NCBI RefSeq assembly: GCF_002157685.2
Contig: NZ_AP026738.1
Span: 1,550,001-1,614,000 of the forward strand
DNA length: 64,000 nucleotides
Reading direction: 5' to 3'
Source of the DNA: Comamonas thiooxydans
GTDB taxonomy: Bacteria; Pseudomonadota; Gammaproteobacteria; Burkholderiales; Burkholderiaceae_C
Under the pieces are notes generated by a model. It made no database searches. It saw nothing but the letters and a program-made list of their open reading frames with translations, and was not told where the DNA came from. A program made the position numbers and the translations under genes. Positions 52,561-62,917 of the stretch are shown one piece after another (positions within the stretch are counted from its first letter, which is position 1; every line of letters starts with the position of its first letter).

Positions 52561-54681
52561 ATGCAAAGCCCTGCATGCATTCGATCCCACCACCGGCCAA
52601 ACCGGCGTTTGGTGACCCTGGCCGTTGCAGGATTGCTGGGCTGGCTGTCCATACTGGCGCTGGCTGCGGAGCAGGTGGATGACGCTCATATCGAAGCCAA
52701 TGCCAGGACCGGCAAGGACTGGCCCAGCCATGGGCTGAACTATCAGGAGAATCGCTTCAGCCCGCTCACGCAGATCCACAGTGGCAATGTGGATCAGTTG
52801 GGCCTGGCCTGGTCGTACAAGCTCGATTCGTCGCGCGGCGTGGAAGCCACACCCATCGTGGTGAATGGCGTGATGTATGTCTCTGCTCCCTGGAGCGTGG
52901 TGCATGCGGTGGATGCGCGCACGGGCAAGGCGCTGTGGACCTATGACCCACAGGTGCCGCGCGAGATGGCCTACAAGGGCTGCTGCGATGTGGTCAACCG
53001 CGGTGTGGCCGTCTACAAGGGCAAAGTGTTTGTGGGTGCCTTCGACGGGCGGCTGATTGCGCTGGACGCTGCCACGGGCCGGCAGGTCTGGTCGACGGAC
53101 ACCATAGACAACAAGAATTTCTCATACACCATCACGGGCGCTCCGCGCGTGTTCAAGGGCAAGGTCTATATCGGCAATGGCGGCGCCGAATATGGTGCTC
53201 GGGGCTATGTGACGGCCTATGACGCCGAGACCGGCAAGCAGGTTTGGCGCTTTTATACCGTGCCCGGTGATCCGGCTCAGGCTTATGAGAGCAAGGCGCT
53301 GGAGGAGGCGGCCAAAACCTGGGACCCGGCAGGCAGGTATTGGGAGAGCGGCGGTGGCGGAACGGTCTGGAACTCGCTGGTGTTCGACCCCGAGCTCAAT
53401 CAGATGTATATCGGCGTGGGCAATGGCTCACCCTGGGCGCACCGCAAGCGCAGTCCTGCCGGGGGAGACAACCTGTACCTGGGCTCCATCGTGGCGCTGG
53501 ACCCGGACACGGGTGCCTACAAATGGCACTACCAGGAAACGCCGGGCGATAACTGGGACTTCACTTCTGCCCAGGATATCGTGCAGGCTGACATCAGAAT
53601 TGACGGCAAGCTGCGCAAGGTATTGCTGCATGCGCCCAAGAATGGCTACTTTTTTGTGATCGACCGTCAGAGCGGCAAATTCATCTCCGCCAGGAACTTT
53701 GTGCCCGTGAACTGGGCCAGGGGCTATGACGGCAACGGCCGTCCCATCATGGAGGAGGCCGTGCGCAGCGCCGGCAAGGCCGAGATCATTCCCGGCCCTC
53801 TGGGGGCGCATAACTGGCATTCCATGGCCTATAGCCCGCAGACAGGACTGGCCTATATTCCAGCCCAGCATATTCCCACGGCCATGGCCGACGATCCGAA
53901 CTGGACCGGCTTCAATAGCAATACGCCGGGTCAGCTCATGAGCAATACCGGCTGGAATACGGGGCGCGTGATGCTGGAGCCCAGCAGCCTGCCCTTTGGT
54001 CGCCTGATCGCCTGGGACCCGGTGCGGCAAAAGGAAGCCTGGCATCAAAAGCATGTCTCGCCCTGGAATGGCGGAACGCTGGCGACGGCCGGTGATCTGG
54101 TCTTTCAGGGAACGGCCGATGCGCGACTGGTGGCCTATCACGCCAGAAGCGGCAAAAAGCTCTGGGCTGCTCCCATGGGCAGCGGCGTGATTGCGGCACC
54201 GGTGAGCTATGAACTGGACGGCAGGCAATATGTCTCGATTGCCGTGGGCTGGGGTGGTGCCTTTGGCCTGGGTGACCGCGTGGCCGACTTCAAGAGCCCC
54301 GGCACGGTCTATACCTTTGTGCTGGGAGGCAAGGCCCCGATGCCGGAACGGGTGGCCTATCAGATGAATGCCCTGATCGGTGGGCTCAAGTACGACCAGC
54401 AACTGGTGCCGGCCGGCGCCGCACTCTACAACAGCAACTGCATTGCCTGTCACGGCTATCCTGGCATCAGCAAGGGAGGAGCCCTGCCCAGCCTGACCTA
54501 TCTGCCTACGGCCATGATTGACAATCTGGGCAGCTTCATCATCAACGGCCCGGCCACCTCGCGTGGCATGCCCGATTTTGCGGGCAAGCTCAGCGACGAT
54601 GATGTGCAAAAGCTACGCGCCTTCATTCTCGCAATGGCAGATGCGGTAAGACCGGGCCTGCCGGCAGAAAAAGGCCGGTAA
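52561..54681 (+). CDS. PQQ-dependent quinohemoprotein alcohol dehydrogenase
   Basis: A 706-residue precursor with a signal peptide (about residues 1-36, LALAA-EQ). It has an eight-bladed PQQ domain with the vicinal disulfide Cys141-Cys142 (GCCDVV), a GDNWDF stretch with Asp330/Asp333 near the catalytic site, and a C-terminal cytochrome c domain with Cys627-x-x-Cys630-His631 and probable ligand Met670. This matches type I/II quinohemoprotein alcohol dehydrogenases such as the ethanol dehydrogenase of C. testosteroni. It oxidises alcohols in the periplasm and passes electrons to the respiratory chain. No pqq biosynthesis genes or partner cytochrome are nearby. A good ribosome-binding site precedes the ATG. 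Confidence 0.93.
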   Translation: MQSPACIRSHHRPNRRLVTLAVAGLLGWLSILALAAEQVDDAHIEANARTGKDWPSHGLNYQENRFSPLTQIHSGNVDQLGLAWSYKLDSSRGVEATPIVVNGVMYVSAPWSVVHAVDARTGKALWTYDPQVPREMAYKGCCDVVNRGVAVYKGKVFVGAFDGRLIALDAATGRQVWSTDTIDNKNFSYTITGAPRVFKGKVYIGNGGAEYGARGYVTAYDAETGKQVWRFYTVPGDPAQAYESKALEEAAKTWDPAGRYWESGGGGTVWNSLVFDPELNQMYIGVGNGSPWAHRKRSPAGGDNLYLGSIVALDPDTGAYKWHYQETPGDNWDFTSAQDIVQADIRIDGKLRKVLLHAPKNGYFFVIDRQSGKFISARNFVPVNWARGYDGNGRPIMEEAVRSAGKAEIIPGPLGAHNWHSMAYSPQTGLAYIPAQHIPTAMADDPNWTGFNSNTPGQLMSNTGWNTGRVMLEPSSLPFGRLIAWDPVRQKEAWHQKHVSPWNGGTLATAGDLVFQGTADARLVAYHARSGKKLWAAPMGSGVIAAPVSYELDGRQYVSIAVGWGGAFGLGDRVADFKSPGTVYTFVLGGKAPMPERVAYQMNALIGGLKYDQQLVPAGAALYNSNCIACHGYPGISKGGALPSLTYLPTAMIDNLGSFIINGPATSRGMPDFAGKLSDDDVQKLRAFILAMADAVRPGLPAEKGR

Positions 54682-54755
54682 GCGCCGCCGACGCAAGACC
54701 GATCACGTACAAAAGCGAGCTCCCGGGCCGTCGTTGGCACGACAGGCCTCTTGCC

Positions 54756-55454
54756 TTAGAGGCCCAGCGACTTGAGCAGGTCGTCGGTATCGCTGGAGGC
54801 TACAGCAGTATTGATAGCGGCAGGCGCTTGTCCAGATTGGGCTTCACGGGCCTGGGCCATGACAACATCAGGGTCCGGTTTTTCCTGGGCCTCGAAGTCC
54901 TTGATCTTGATGAACTCCATGTGATCCACCGCCATCTCCAGATAGAAGATGTTGTTGTTGCCTGTGTAGAAGGTCACGCGGCGTGCTTCCGGGGCATCCA
55001 GATTGGCATCCACGCTCAGATTGACCTGCTTGTTCAGGCGGATCATCTTGGGCTGGCTTTGCGCGATATGGGTCTGCAGCTCGCGCTGCACCTTGCTGGT
55101 GAAGTCGCCAACGACCTGGTTCATCAGCTCGCCCATGACGTTGCTCACGTCATCCGAGGTATAGGAACTGGCCAGGTCGCTCTCGGCCATGCCCATGGAC
55201 AGCAGATAGCTGCGGTATAGCTCCATGGCCGCATCGGCCGAGAAGTTGATGATGATGAGCGCAGAAAAGCCGCCATCGATCAGCACAAAGCAGCCGATAT
55301 CGGGTTTGAGACTGGTCTTGGTGATGCGTTGCACCATGCCCGAGTACTGAATCGGGCACTGGGTGGCCACCTGCAGCACGCGCGAGACGGAGTTGCACAG
55401 GGCAATCAGCACATCTTCGGTGCCGTGGACGATGGGGGCGGTGGGTTGGCTCAT
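54756..55454 (-). CDS. DUF3334 (CheX-like) protein
   Basis: A 232-residue soluble protein. It resembles the CheC/CheX phosphatase fold (LIDGGFSALIIINFSADAAMELY, SSYTSDDVSNVMGELMNQVVGDFTSKVQRELQ) and matches DUF3334 text (RRVTFYTGNNNIFYLEMAVDHMEFIKI). No CheY or other chemotaxis gene is nearby. Function is unknown; a signalling phosphatase-like role is possible. Confidence 0.8.
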   Translation of the reverse strand: MSQPTAPIVHGTEDVLIALCNSVSRVLQVATQCPIQYSGMVQRITKTSLKPDIGCFVLIDGGFSALIIINFSADAAMELYRSYLLSMGMAESDLASSYTSDDVSNVMGELMNQVVGDFTSKVQRELQTHIAQSQPKMIRLNKQVNLSVDANLDAPEARRVTFYTGNNNIFYLEMAVDHMEFIKIKDFEAQEKPDPDVVMAQAREAQSGQAPAAINTAVASSDTDDLLKSLGL

Positions 55455-55578
55455 GGCTGCATTGGTTCAAGAGATGGCTGATTATGTATGCAACACTTTG
55501 TTGCATAGATATATCTGCAGCAATTGAAGGCTGCTGCTGTCTGTTAACGTGCCTGCTTTTGGAAAATCAGAGGTATTC

Positions 55579-56091
55579 ATGCAGAGCAAGCTGTGGCGCC
55601 TGGCGGCCAGTGTCATTGTGGTGACGGGTTTGACCGCCTGTTCGAGCTTGTCCGGCATGACGGACAAGGTTTCCCAGACCTGGGACAAGACCTGGACCGG
55701 TCTGACTGGCAAGAAGCAGGCCCAGGCCCAGACCGAGGTCAAGCAGGCCGGCCCCGCCGCCGTAGGCCTCAAGCCCGGCGAGGAAAGCGGGCGCTGGCAG
55801 GGCCTGTACAGCCTGGACGGCGAGACGGCCCGGTTTCAGGAATGCGAAAGCGGCCAGATCATCGGCGTGCTGCCCGAGGGAGACAGCGTGCTGCTGGAGC
55901 AGGCCTATCTGAACACGCGCAGCAGCGCTACTGTCGCCATGCTGGCCGAGGTGCAGGGCAGGGTGGTGGAGCGAGCCGTGGCCGATCCGGTGCTGGCCCG
56001 ACAGGGGCGCAAGATGCTGGCGCTGCGGGTGGAGCGCTTTGTTGCCCTGTCCAGCCAGGCGGCCTGCCGCAATGCCAAGGCCAACTGGTAG
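55579..56091 (+). CDS. Putative lipoprotein
   Basis: A 170-residue protein with a lipoprotein signal (MQSKLWRLAASVIVVTGLTAC, lipobox LTAC, Cys21). The mature part begins with Trp/Lys-rich text (SQTWDKTWTGLTGKKQ) and includes a GRWQGLYSLDGETARFQECESG region reminiscent of NlpE/META-type copper or stress lipoproteins, but without their Cys motif. The ATG at 55579 has AGAGG ahead. Function is unknown. Confidence 0.78.
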   Translation: MQSKLWRLAASVIVVTGLTACSSLSGMTDKVSQTWDKTWTGLTGKKQAQAQTEVKQAGPAAVGLKPGEESGRWQGLYSLDGETARFQECESGQIIGVLPEGDSVLLEQAYLNTRSSATVAMLAEVQGRVVERAVADPVLARQGRKMLALRVERFVALSSQAACRNAKANW

Positions 56092-56168
56092 GCAGCGGCC
56101 CGCTGCCGAAAGCATTTTTGATAGCTACCAGCGCTTTGCGATCAAGCGCTGAAGCCGCTTCTTGATCC

Positions 56169-57215
56169 TTATTTGGCTGCAGCGCGAGCCTGCTCCAGCC
56201 AGCTGTCAAAAGTCTGCTGATGGGCCTTGATCCAGCCATCCACATGGCGGCTGACGTCGGCCGAGCTGCTCTCGCCCTGGCGCATGCGCATGTTCTGGGC
56301 GTTGATGTCCTCGATAGGCAGCTGCATTACGGCAAACAGCTTGGCTGCCGCGGGATTTTTCTCGGCCCAGGCCTTGTTGGCCAGGATGTACTGCTGATTG
56401 AGCTGGAAGCCATAGTTCTTGCCATTGGGCAGCTGGGTCTGGTCCTCGCCCTGTGCCCCGGGGACATTGGGTACCTCCAGCCAGCTGACCTCCTTGCCCG
56501 GGCGCAGCACAGTGTTTACCCAGAACGGGGTCCAGACGTAATAGAGAATGGGCTTGCCGCTTTTGTAGCGGGTGATGGTGTCGGCAATCAAGGCCTGGTA
56601 GTTGCCTTGCCTGTGGGTGATGCTGGACTCCAGATCCAGCCCCTTGAGATGTTTGTTGATGGCCAGCTCGCAGCCCCAGCCCGGGTTGCAGCCCGTCAGA
56701 TCGGCCTTGCCGTCGCCATCGGTGTCGAACAGCGCGGCCAGCTTGGGGTCCTTGAGCTGCGTGATGCTGGTGATGTGGTACTTCTCGGCCGTTGCCTTGT
56801 CGATCAGATAGCCTTGTACCGCATTGCGCGAATAGGTGCCTGCGCGATAGAAGGCCTTGTCTGCGCCATTGTTCTCATAGAAGGCACGGTGCAGCGGCAT
56901 CCAGTGAGTGGCGGTGAAGGTGGCATCGCCATGGGCCACGGCCACATGCTGGGTGCCGTTTTCCAGACTCTTGACGGGTTGTACCCGGTAGCCCAGCTTC
57001 TCCAGAGCACGCGAAACCAGCAGGGTCTGGAACATTTCCTCATCCACCGTGCCCTTGAGCGGTTGCACCGAGACGCCTTTGCCGGGCAGATCACCAGAGC
57101 TCGTTTGCGCTTGAGCGGCAGCAGCACCAAGGCTCAGCAAGGCGATGGCAGCGAGACAGCGGTATTGGGACTGCAGGGTTGGGAGAGGGGAATGTGCGGG
57201 CGTGTTGCGGTGCAT
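56169..57215 (-). CDS. proX: Glycine betaine/proline ABC transporter binding protein (ProX copy 3)
   Basis: A 348-residue exported ProX. The signal peptide ([13 protein letters not shown]) ends near residue 36. The binding Trp residues (ATHWMP, GWGC and WTPFW) and the disulfide pair in TGCNPGWGC are present. A good AAGGAG precedes the ATG. It is the last of three tandem proX-like genes after proVW, separated from copy 2 by 107 bases. It could be expressed separately and may bind a different quaternary amine. Confidence 0.92.
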   Translation of the reverse strand: MHRNTPAHSPLPTLQSQYRCLAAIALLSLGAAAAQAQTSSGDLPGKGVSVQPLKGTVDEEMFQTLLVSRALEKLGYRVQPVKSLENGTQHVAVAHGDATFTATHWMPLHRAFYENNGADKAFYRAGTYSRNAVQGYLIDKATAEKYHITSITQLKDPKLAALFDTDGDGKADLTGCNPGWGCELAINKHLKGLDLESSITHRQGNYQALIADTITRYKSGKPILYYVWTPFWVNTVLRPGKEVSWLEVPNVPGAQGEDQTQLPNGKNYGFQLNQQYILANKAWAEKNPAAAKLFAVMQLPIEDINAQNMRMRQGESSSADVSRHVDGWIKAHQQTFDSWLEQARAAAK

Positions 57216-57283
57216 GAATACTCCTTGGATGCTGGGTGCCTACCCCGAAATCGGCATGACAAAAGCGAGAGGGTTGATGAAGG

Positions 57284-57317
57284 AAACGGCGCCCGAACCC
57301 GGTCCGGTGCGCCGTTG
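57284..57317 (-). terminator. Possible terminator between ProX copies 2 and 3
   Basis: Read leftward, a GGCGC.../GCGCC hairpin with AACGGCGC and GGCGCCGTT arms. The T run after it is weak, so this may be a processing or attenuator hairpin rather than a full terminator. Confidence 0.4.
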
Positions 57318-57322
57318 GCGAA

Positions 57323-58393
57323 TCAGGATTTCAGGGCTGCGGCCTTGGCCTGGGCAATCCAGGCGTCAAAAGTCTTCTGGTGAGCCTTGATCCATGCGTC
57401 CACATGGCGGTGGATATCGGCGGGCTTGCTTTCCCCTTCGCGCAGCAGCTGGTTCTGGCGGCTGATGTCGTTGATGGGAATCTGCATGATCTCGAACAGC
57501 TTGCCGGCAGCCGGGTTCTGCTCGACCCAGAGCTTGTTGGCCACGATGTACTCGTTGTTGAGCGGAAAGCCGTAGTTGCGGCCATTGGGCAGCTTGGTGT
57601 CGGTGCCGGCCTGCACCCCGGGCATGGAGGAGCGCGGTACTTGCAGCCACACCACTTCCTGGCCCGGGCGCAGCACATTGCTGAGCCAGTAGGGCGTCCA
57701 CGCGTAATACAGCACAGGCTTGCCGGCCTTGAAGCGCGCCAGCGTGTCGGCAATCAGGGCCGGATAGTTGCCCTGGGTGTAGCTGACAGTGTTTTCCAGA
57801 CCGAAAGCCTTGATCTGGTGGGCCACCACGGCCTCGCCGCCCCAGCCGGCGTTGGGGCCGATCAAATTGGCCTTGCCATCGCCGTCGATATCGAACAGGG
57901 CCGCCAGTCCAGGCTCCTTGAGCTGGTCGAGATGGGTGATCTTGTGTTCGTCGGCCGTCTTCTTGTCGATCATGTAGCCCTGTGCGGCGCCGGCTGCATA
58001 CACGCCCTTGCGCGAGAGCTTGGCGTCGCCGCCGGCCTGCTGATAGAACTCGGCATGGTGAGGGTTCCAGTGGTTGGCCATGAAGCTGGCATCGCCATTG
58101 GCTACGGCCACATGGATCAGCGGGTAGTCCAGCTCTTCCCAGGGCTTGACCGTATAGCCCAGTTGCTGCAGCGCCTTCATCACCAGCAGCGTCTGGAAGT
58201 TCTCCTCGGCCAGAGCGCTCTTGACGGGCAGCACGGTGATGCCTTTGCCCGGAAGCGCATCGCCAGGCACCTTCTGTCCGGCTGCCCAGCTAGACGGCTG
58301 GCCCAGACCCAGCGCCGCAGCGCCGGCCGTGCCCAGCAGCAGCTGGCGCTTGGTGTGTCGGTTTGAGGTCGGGGTCTGCACAGACTTGCTCAT
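57323..58393 (-). CDS. proX: Glycine betaine/proline ABC transporter binding protein (ProX copy 2), disulfide-less
   Basis: A 356-residue ProX paralog. The binding Trp residues are retained (ANHWNP, WTPYW), but the conserved TGCxPGWGC reads IGPNAGWGGE: both cysteines of the structural disulfide are replaced. Its signal segment has KRQLLLG in place of a Lys-rich Sec start, a Tat-like pattern but with Lys-Arg rather than Arg-Arg. A copy exported folded would not need the disulfide; this link is speculative. The ligand may differ from that of the other copies. Confidence 0.9.
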   Translation of the reverse strand: MSKSVQTPTSNRHTKRQLLLGTAGAAALGLGQPSSWAAGQKVPGDALPGKGITVLPVKSALAEENFQTLLVMKALQQLGYTVKPWEELDYPLIHVAVANGDASFMANHWNPHHAEFYQQAGGDAKLSRKGVYAAGAAQGYMIDKKTADEHKITHLDQLKEPGLAALFDIDGDGKANLIGPNAGWGGEAVVAHQIKAFGLENTVSYTQGNYPALIADTLARFKAGKPVLYYAWTPYWLSNVLRPGQEVVWLQVPRSSMPGVQAGTDTKLPNGRNYGFPLNNEYIVANKLWVEQNPAAGKLFEIMQIPINDISRQNQLLREGESKPADIHRHVDAWIKAHQKTFDAWIAQAKAAALKS

Positions 58394-58525
58394 TGTTCTT
58401 GTCTCTCCTTGGGTTGGGTGGGCTTGCGGCCCGATTGAAAATGACACCCCGCGCTCCCCACTGCGTGTGGTTCGCCGCCCCTCCAGGAGGGGCGTTTTTG
58501 TCTTGGGGCGGCCCGGCGATAAAAA

Positions 58526-58552
58526 AACGGCGGCCGCCGTAGCGGTCGCCGT
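58526..58552 (-). terminator. Terminator of the proVWX operon
   Basis: Read leftward, GGCGACCGCTA / CGGCGGCCGCC pairs to a GC-rich hairpin followed by seven T, 16 bases after the first proX stop. This ends the proV-proW-proX unit and leaves copies 2 and 3 to other promoters or read-through. Confidence 0.75.
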
Positions 58553-58567
58553 GATTCGAGGGTGTGA

Positions 58568-59623
58568 TCAGGACTTCTTGGCAGCCGCCAGTGCCTGGCT
58601 GATCCAGCCGTCGAAAGTCTTCTGATGGGCCTTGATCCAGCCGTCGGTGTGACGCTCGATGTCGGAGGCCTTGTTCTGGCCCTGGCTCATCATGTAGTTC
58701 TGGGCGTTGATGTCGCCCACGGGCAGCTTGATGATTTCAAACAGCTTGGCTGCCGCAGGGTTCTGCTCGGCCCAGGCCTTGTTGGCCACGATTTGCTGGT
58801 TGTTGGCAATGAAACCGTAGTTCTTGCCGTTGGCCAGCTTGGTGTCCGTGCCGGACTGCTCGCCGGGCAGCGCGGAGAACGGGACCTCCAGCCACACCAC
58901 ATCCTTGCCGGGCTTGAGCACATTGCTCACCCAGTAGGGCGTCCAGGTGTAGTAGAGGATGGGCTTGCCGGCCTTGTAGCGCGTGATGGTGTCGGCCATC
59001 AGCGCCGAATAGGTGCCCTGCTTGTGAGTGACCGTGTCGCGCAGCTTGTAGGCGCCCAGCTGGTGCTCGATCATGGCCTCGCAGCCCCAGCCGGGGGTGC
59101 AGCCTGTCAGGTCGGCCTTGCCGTCGCCGTCGGTGTCGAACAGCTTGGCAATTTCGGGGTCCTTGAGCTGGCCCAGATTCGTGATCTTGTGCGCATCGGC
59201 CGTCTTCTTGTCGATCAGATAGCCCTGAGCGGCATTGGCCGAGAACACTCCCTTGCGGTAGAGCTTGGCGTCGCCGCCCGCGTTCTTGTAGTAGTCGGCG
59301 TGCAGCGGGTTCCAGTGATTGGCCATGAAAGTGGCGTCGCCGTTGGCCAGTGCAATATGGGCCGTGGGGTATTCCACTTCCTTCATGGGCTGGACCTCGT
59401 AGCCCAGCTTTTCCAGGGCCTTCATGACAAGCTGGGTCTGGAAGGTTTCTTCGGCGATCGAGCTCTTGAGCGGCTGGACCTTGATGCCCTTGCCTGGAAG
59501 CTCGTCGGCAGCGAAGGCGCCGGTGCTGACCATGGACAGGGCCATGGAGGCAGCGGCCGTGCTGGCAAGCAGCCAGCGGCCCAGGCCGTGGCGGATGCTG
59601 GCAGTGTTGTTGGCTGTATTCAT
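58568..59623 (-). CDS. proX: Glycine betaine/proline ABC transporter binding protein ProX (copy 1)
   Basis: A 351-residue exported ProX, closest to the E. coli protein. The signal peptide ends near AFAADEL (about residue 38). Present are the Trp cage (ANHWNP, GWGC and WTPYW) and the disulfide motif TGCTPGWGC. The ATG at 59623 has AAGGAG nine bases ahead; a longer frame running through proW is rejected. It lies 20 bases after proW, so it is part of the proVWX operon. Confidence 0.94.
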   Translation of the reverse strand: MNTANNTASIRHGLGRWLLASTAAASMALSMVSTGAFAADELPGKGIKVQPLKSSIAEETFQTQLVMKALEKLGYEVQPMKEVEYPTAHIALANGDATFMANHWNPLHADYYKNAGGDAKLYRKGVFSANAAQGYLIDKKTADAHKITNLGQLKDPEIAKLFDTDGDGKADLTGCTPGWGCEAMIEHQLGAYKLRDTVTHKQGTYSALMADTITRYKAGKPILYYTWTPYWVSNVLKPGKDVVWLEVPFSALPGEQSGTDTKLANGKNYGFIANNQQIVANKAWAEQNPAAAKLFEIIKLPVGDINAQNYMMSQGQNKASDIERHTDGWIKAHQKTFDGWISQALAAAKKS

Positions 59624-59643
59624 GCGTTCTCCTTGTTCTTGAT

Positions 59644-60888
59644 TCAGATCGTTGCTGGCTTGGCGGCTTCGGTGCCGGGCTTGGGAGCCGGTGCCGAGTG
59701 CTTTTTGCCCAGCAGACGCACGGCCAGACCAGCTGGGCCGGTGGCCCACCAGCGGGCACTGCCGCGCTTGGGCTCTCCCATGGCCTGGGTGATGCGGTCC
59801 AGCACGATGGCCAGCAGCACGATGCCCAGGCCTCCAACGGTGGCCAGACCCATGTCCAGACGGCCGATGCCGCGCAGCACCATCTGGCCCAGACCGCCGA
59901 CGGCGATCATGGAAGCAATCACCACCATGGACAGGGACAGCATCAGCGCCTGGTTGATACCGGCCATGATGGAGGGCATGGCCAGTGGCAGCTGCACCTT
60001 CCACAGCAGCTGGGCGGGCGATGCACCGTAGGCGCGGCTGGCCTCGATCAGGTCGGGGCGTACCTGGCGAATACCCAGGTTCGTCAGACGGATCAGCGGC
60101 GGCAGGGCAAACACAATCGTCACGATCACGCCGGGCACATTGCCGATGCCGAACAGCATGACCACCGGCACCAGATAGACGAAGGCCGGCGTGGTCTGCA
60201 TGGCGTCCAGGAAGGGGCGCGTCCAGCGCTGGGCACGGTCGCTGCTGGCCAGCAGGATGCCCACGGGCAGGCCGATCACGATGCAGAAGAACAGCGAGGT
60301 CAGCACCAGGGCCAGCGTGACCATGGCTTCGGACCAGATGCCCAGCAGGGCCACAATCAGCAGCGAAACTGCCGAGCCAATGGCCAGCTTGCGGCCTGCA
60401 AACTGCCAGGCCAGCAGAGCAATCAGCAGCACCAGTGCGGGCATGGGAATGGTCTGCAACACATCGGTCACGCCGTTGAGCGTGGCGTCGATGGGGGTGC
60501 GAACGGCCTGGAAGAAGGGGCGGAAATGATCGACGACCCAGGTGAGACCGTTGTTGATCGAGTCCTGCACGGGCAGGCCTTCGGTGGTGATCTGGTGCCA
60601 GAGCTGGCCTATGCCGCCGTCATGCTCGGGCACATCGGTGGGCGAGGGAGCGCTGAGCCAGTCGGTGCTGCTGGCCTGGCTGGCGGCATCGCCGCTGCTC
60701 CAGGCATCGCTGCCCGAGCCTGCATTCGCATCGGCATAGGAAGCAGCCCAGGGATCGGCATCTGCGGCCGAAGCTGCGGTATCGGCGCTGGTGGGCTCGG
60801 TGGCGGGCGCAGAGGCCGCTGCCCACGGATCTTCAAAGGCCGCGCTGTTGGTTTCTGTGTTGGGGGTATTCAGTGCGTTGTCGTTCAA
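59644..60888 (-). CDS. proW: Glycine betaine/proline ABC transporter permease ProW
   Basis: A 414-residue permease. The start is TTG at 60888 with GGGAG six bases ahead; no other Met occurs until the membrane domain. Residues 1-110 are Ala/Ser/Asp-rich with two DPWAA repeats, a long N-terminal extension before the usual pore domain ([32 protein letters not shown] and the EAA loop [20 protein letters not shown]). A C-terminal Lys/Pro tail follows. proV lies 15 bases upstream. Confidence 0.93.
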   Translation of the reverse strand: MNDNALNTPNTETNSAAFEDPWAAASAPATEPTSADTAASAADADPWAASYADANAGSGSDAWSSGDAASQASSTDWLSAPSPTDVPEHDGGIGQLWHQITTEGLPVQDSINNGLTWVVDHFRPFFQAVRTPIDATLNGVTDVLQTIPMPALVLLIALLAWQFAGRKLAIGSAVSLLIVALLGIWSEAMVTLALVLTSLFFCIVIGLPVGILLASSDRAQRWTRPFLDAMQTTPAFVYLVPVVMLFGIGNVPGVIVTIVFALPPLIRLTNLGIRQVRPDLIEASRAYGASPAQLLWKVQLPLAMPSIMAGINQALMLSLSMVVIASMIAVGGLGQMVLRGIGRLDMGLATVGGLGIVLLAIVLDRITQAMGEPKRGSARWWATGPAGLAVRLLGKKHSAPAPKPGTEAAKPATI

Positions 60889-60903
60889 ATCGGCTCCCTT
60901 CTT

Positions 60904-62199
60904 TTATTGCGCTGCATGCTGGGCAGCTTGCGTGTTGGGCTTGGGCTGGAAGTGCTGGTCCAGCTTGATGGGCGGAATTTCTTTCTGGGGTGGCGGCACC
61001 GGCGGGGTGGCGCGATCCAGGAACTTGAGCATGGTGGTGCGACTGATAACGCCCAGGTACTTGCCCTCTTCATCCACCACGGGAAGCGGGTAGGCAGGAG
61101 TGGCTACGGTGCCGAACAGTTCGGCCACCGGCGTGCTGCTGGCGATGGGTTGCACATCGGAGATGAAGGCGTGCTTGAGGCCCAGCATTCCCTCGTGGCC
61201 GTGCAGCGCATCGCGCAGCGACTGCGACGAGACCACGCCCAGAAAGCGTTTGCGGGCATTGAGTACATAGGCGTAATCGCGGTCGGAGTCCTCCAGCAGG
61301 CGAAGCGCGGCGCGGCAGCCACGGTCGCTGTGTTCGGAAATCACGGTCAGCGCCTGACGGGCGATGTCGGCGGCCTTGAACACGGCTGCCGCATCCACGC
61401 CCTGAATGAAGGTGCGCACATAAGCGTTGGCCGGGTTGCGCAGAATCTCGTCGGGCGTGCCGACCTGCTGCACCATGCCGTCCTTCATGATGGCGATGCG
61501 GTCGCCAATGCGCATGGCTTCGTCCAGATCGTGAGAGATGAAGACGATGGTGCGGCGCTTGATTTCCTGCAGACGCAACAGTTCGGACTGCATCTCGGTG
61601 CGGATGATGGGGTCCAGTGCCGAGAAGGCTTCGTCCATCAGCAAAATGGACGGGTCGGAGGCCAGCGCGCGGGCTAGGCCCACGCGCTGCTGCATGCCGC
61701 CGGAGAGCTCGTCTGGATAGCTGGCGCCCCAGGCGCCCAGGCCCACCTGCTCCAGGGCATCCTGTGCCTGCTGCTGGCGCGTGGCGCGGTCCACGCCGGC
61801 CAGCTCCAGACCAAAGGCCGTGTTGTCCAGCACCGTAAGGTGGGGCATGAGGGCAAAGGACTGGAACACCATGGAGATGTCCTTGCGGCGCAGCGCGCGC
61901 AGTTCCTTGTCATTGAGCGTATTGATGTCCTGGCCGTCGACCAGGATGCGGCCGCTGGTGGGCTCGATCAGGCGATTGAGCATGCGCACCAGGGTGGACT
62001 TGCCCGAGCCCGACAGGCCCATGACTACAAAGATTTCACCGGCTTCGATGGTGAAGTCGGCGTCGAACACGCCGATGGATTGCCCGGTCTGGGCGAGGAT
62101 CTCCTGCTTGCTCCGGCCCAGTTTCACCAGGTTGAGCGCGGTTTTCGGATCGTTGCCGAAGACCTTGAAGACATGATCGATAGCGATTTGCTTGGCCAC
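60904..62199 (-). CDS. proV: Glycine betaine/proline ABC transporter ATPase ProV
   Basis: A 431-residue ATPase. Walker A reads GLSGSGKST, signature [16 protein letters not shown], Walker B ILLMDEA. After the ATPase core come two CBS domains (about 280-400), which in OpuA sense ionic strength and gate transport. It starts with GTG at 62199, preceded by AAGGAG; an upstream non-ATG frame is rejected. It is the first gene of the proVWX operon, with a 718-base leader region ahead. Confidence 0.94.
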   Translation of the reverse strand: MAKQIAIDHVFKVFGNDPKTALNLVKLGRSKQEILAQTGQSIGVFDADFTIEAGEIFVVMGLSGSGKSTLVRMLNRLIEPTSGRILVDGQDINTLNDKELRALRRKDISMVFQSFALMPHLTVLDNTAFGLELAGVDRATRQQQAQDALEQVGLGAWGASYPDELSGGMQQRVGLARALASDPSILLMDEAFSALDPIIRTEMQSELLRLQEIKRRTIVFISHDLDEAMRIGDRIAIMKDGMVQQVGTPDEILRNPANAYVRTFIQGVDAAAVFKAADIARQALTVISEHSDRGCRAALRLLEDSDRDYAYVLNARKRFLGVVSSQSLRDALHGHEGMLGLKHAFISDVQPIASSTPVAELFGTVATPAYPLPVVDEEGKYLGVISRTTMLKFLDRATPPVPPPQKEIPPIKLDQHFQPKPNTQAAQHAAQ

Positions 62200-62917
62200 T
62201 GTGGCGTTCTCCTTTTTGATGAGATGGAACACAGTCCAGCGCCCACAGCCGGCAATGCCGGTGGGCGCTGGCGCACAAGCCAAAATAAAAGCCCTGATGC
62301 CGCAGCTCAGCCCGGCCTTGTGGACAGGGCTGCGCAATGCAGATGGCGCAGCGATAGCGCCGAGTTTTCAGCCCGGATGGCACAGTCAGGTGTGCGCAAG
62401 AGCTGGCAAATTGGAAGAAGCAGCTGGCAGGCAGAGCAGGTACCGACTGGCACGCATCTGCACGGCTTCTTGTCAGGCCAACCCCGGCACATCGGCCGGG
62501 GAGAGCCCCCTGCATCAGGGCCGTGTTTCGGCCCGGTTGACGGGGCTGCGCCAAAGAGCGGCAAGCGCTCTTGAATTGACACAACGATCCGCCGGGAAGT
62601 GAGTCAACCGCATCTCAACAATGCGTTGACGACCTGCACGGCAGGTTGTAAATGACTTTTTAATATATCGAATCGAGTTTTATGCGTCAAATCAAGCTGT
62701 AAGCTTTGCCGCCCGCATCCGCCGGAAATGGCGCTGCTGAAACATTCGCATACGTAAAAGTGGCTGGCGCAAGTCATTGATAGATAAGGACTTACGCAGG
62801 ATTGACGGATTATTTTTGCCGGTTGTCAGCTTTTGACGCGTTTTACCGCTGCCACGGGCATGAAAAAAGCCCCTTCATGGTCAACCATGCGGGGCTTTTT
62901 GGGGAAGGCGTGCTGTC
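62200..62917. other. Intergenic region upstream of proV
   Basis: This gap must hold the proV promoter. The part next to proV (about 62220-62580) shows GC-rich, possibly structured DNA but no convincing gene. The bases at about 62640-62720 are AT-rich and a likely promoter area. The terminator of the UPF0114 gene lies at 62863-62900. Confidence 0.4.
62863..62900 (-). terminator. Terminator of the UPF0114 gene
   Basis: AAAAAAGCCCC / GGGGCTTTTT stem; both arms give runs of A/T, so it may work in both directions. It lies 18 bases after the stop. Confidence 0.8.

Noticed and set aside
59698..61677. Long plus-strand open frame (659 codons)
   Set aside because: Antisense to proW and proV; the translation is Gln/His/Gly-rich and has no domain.
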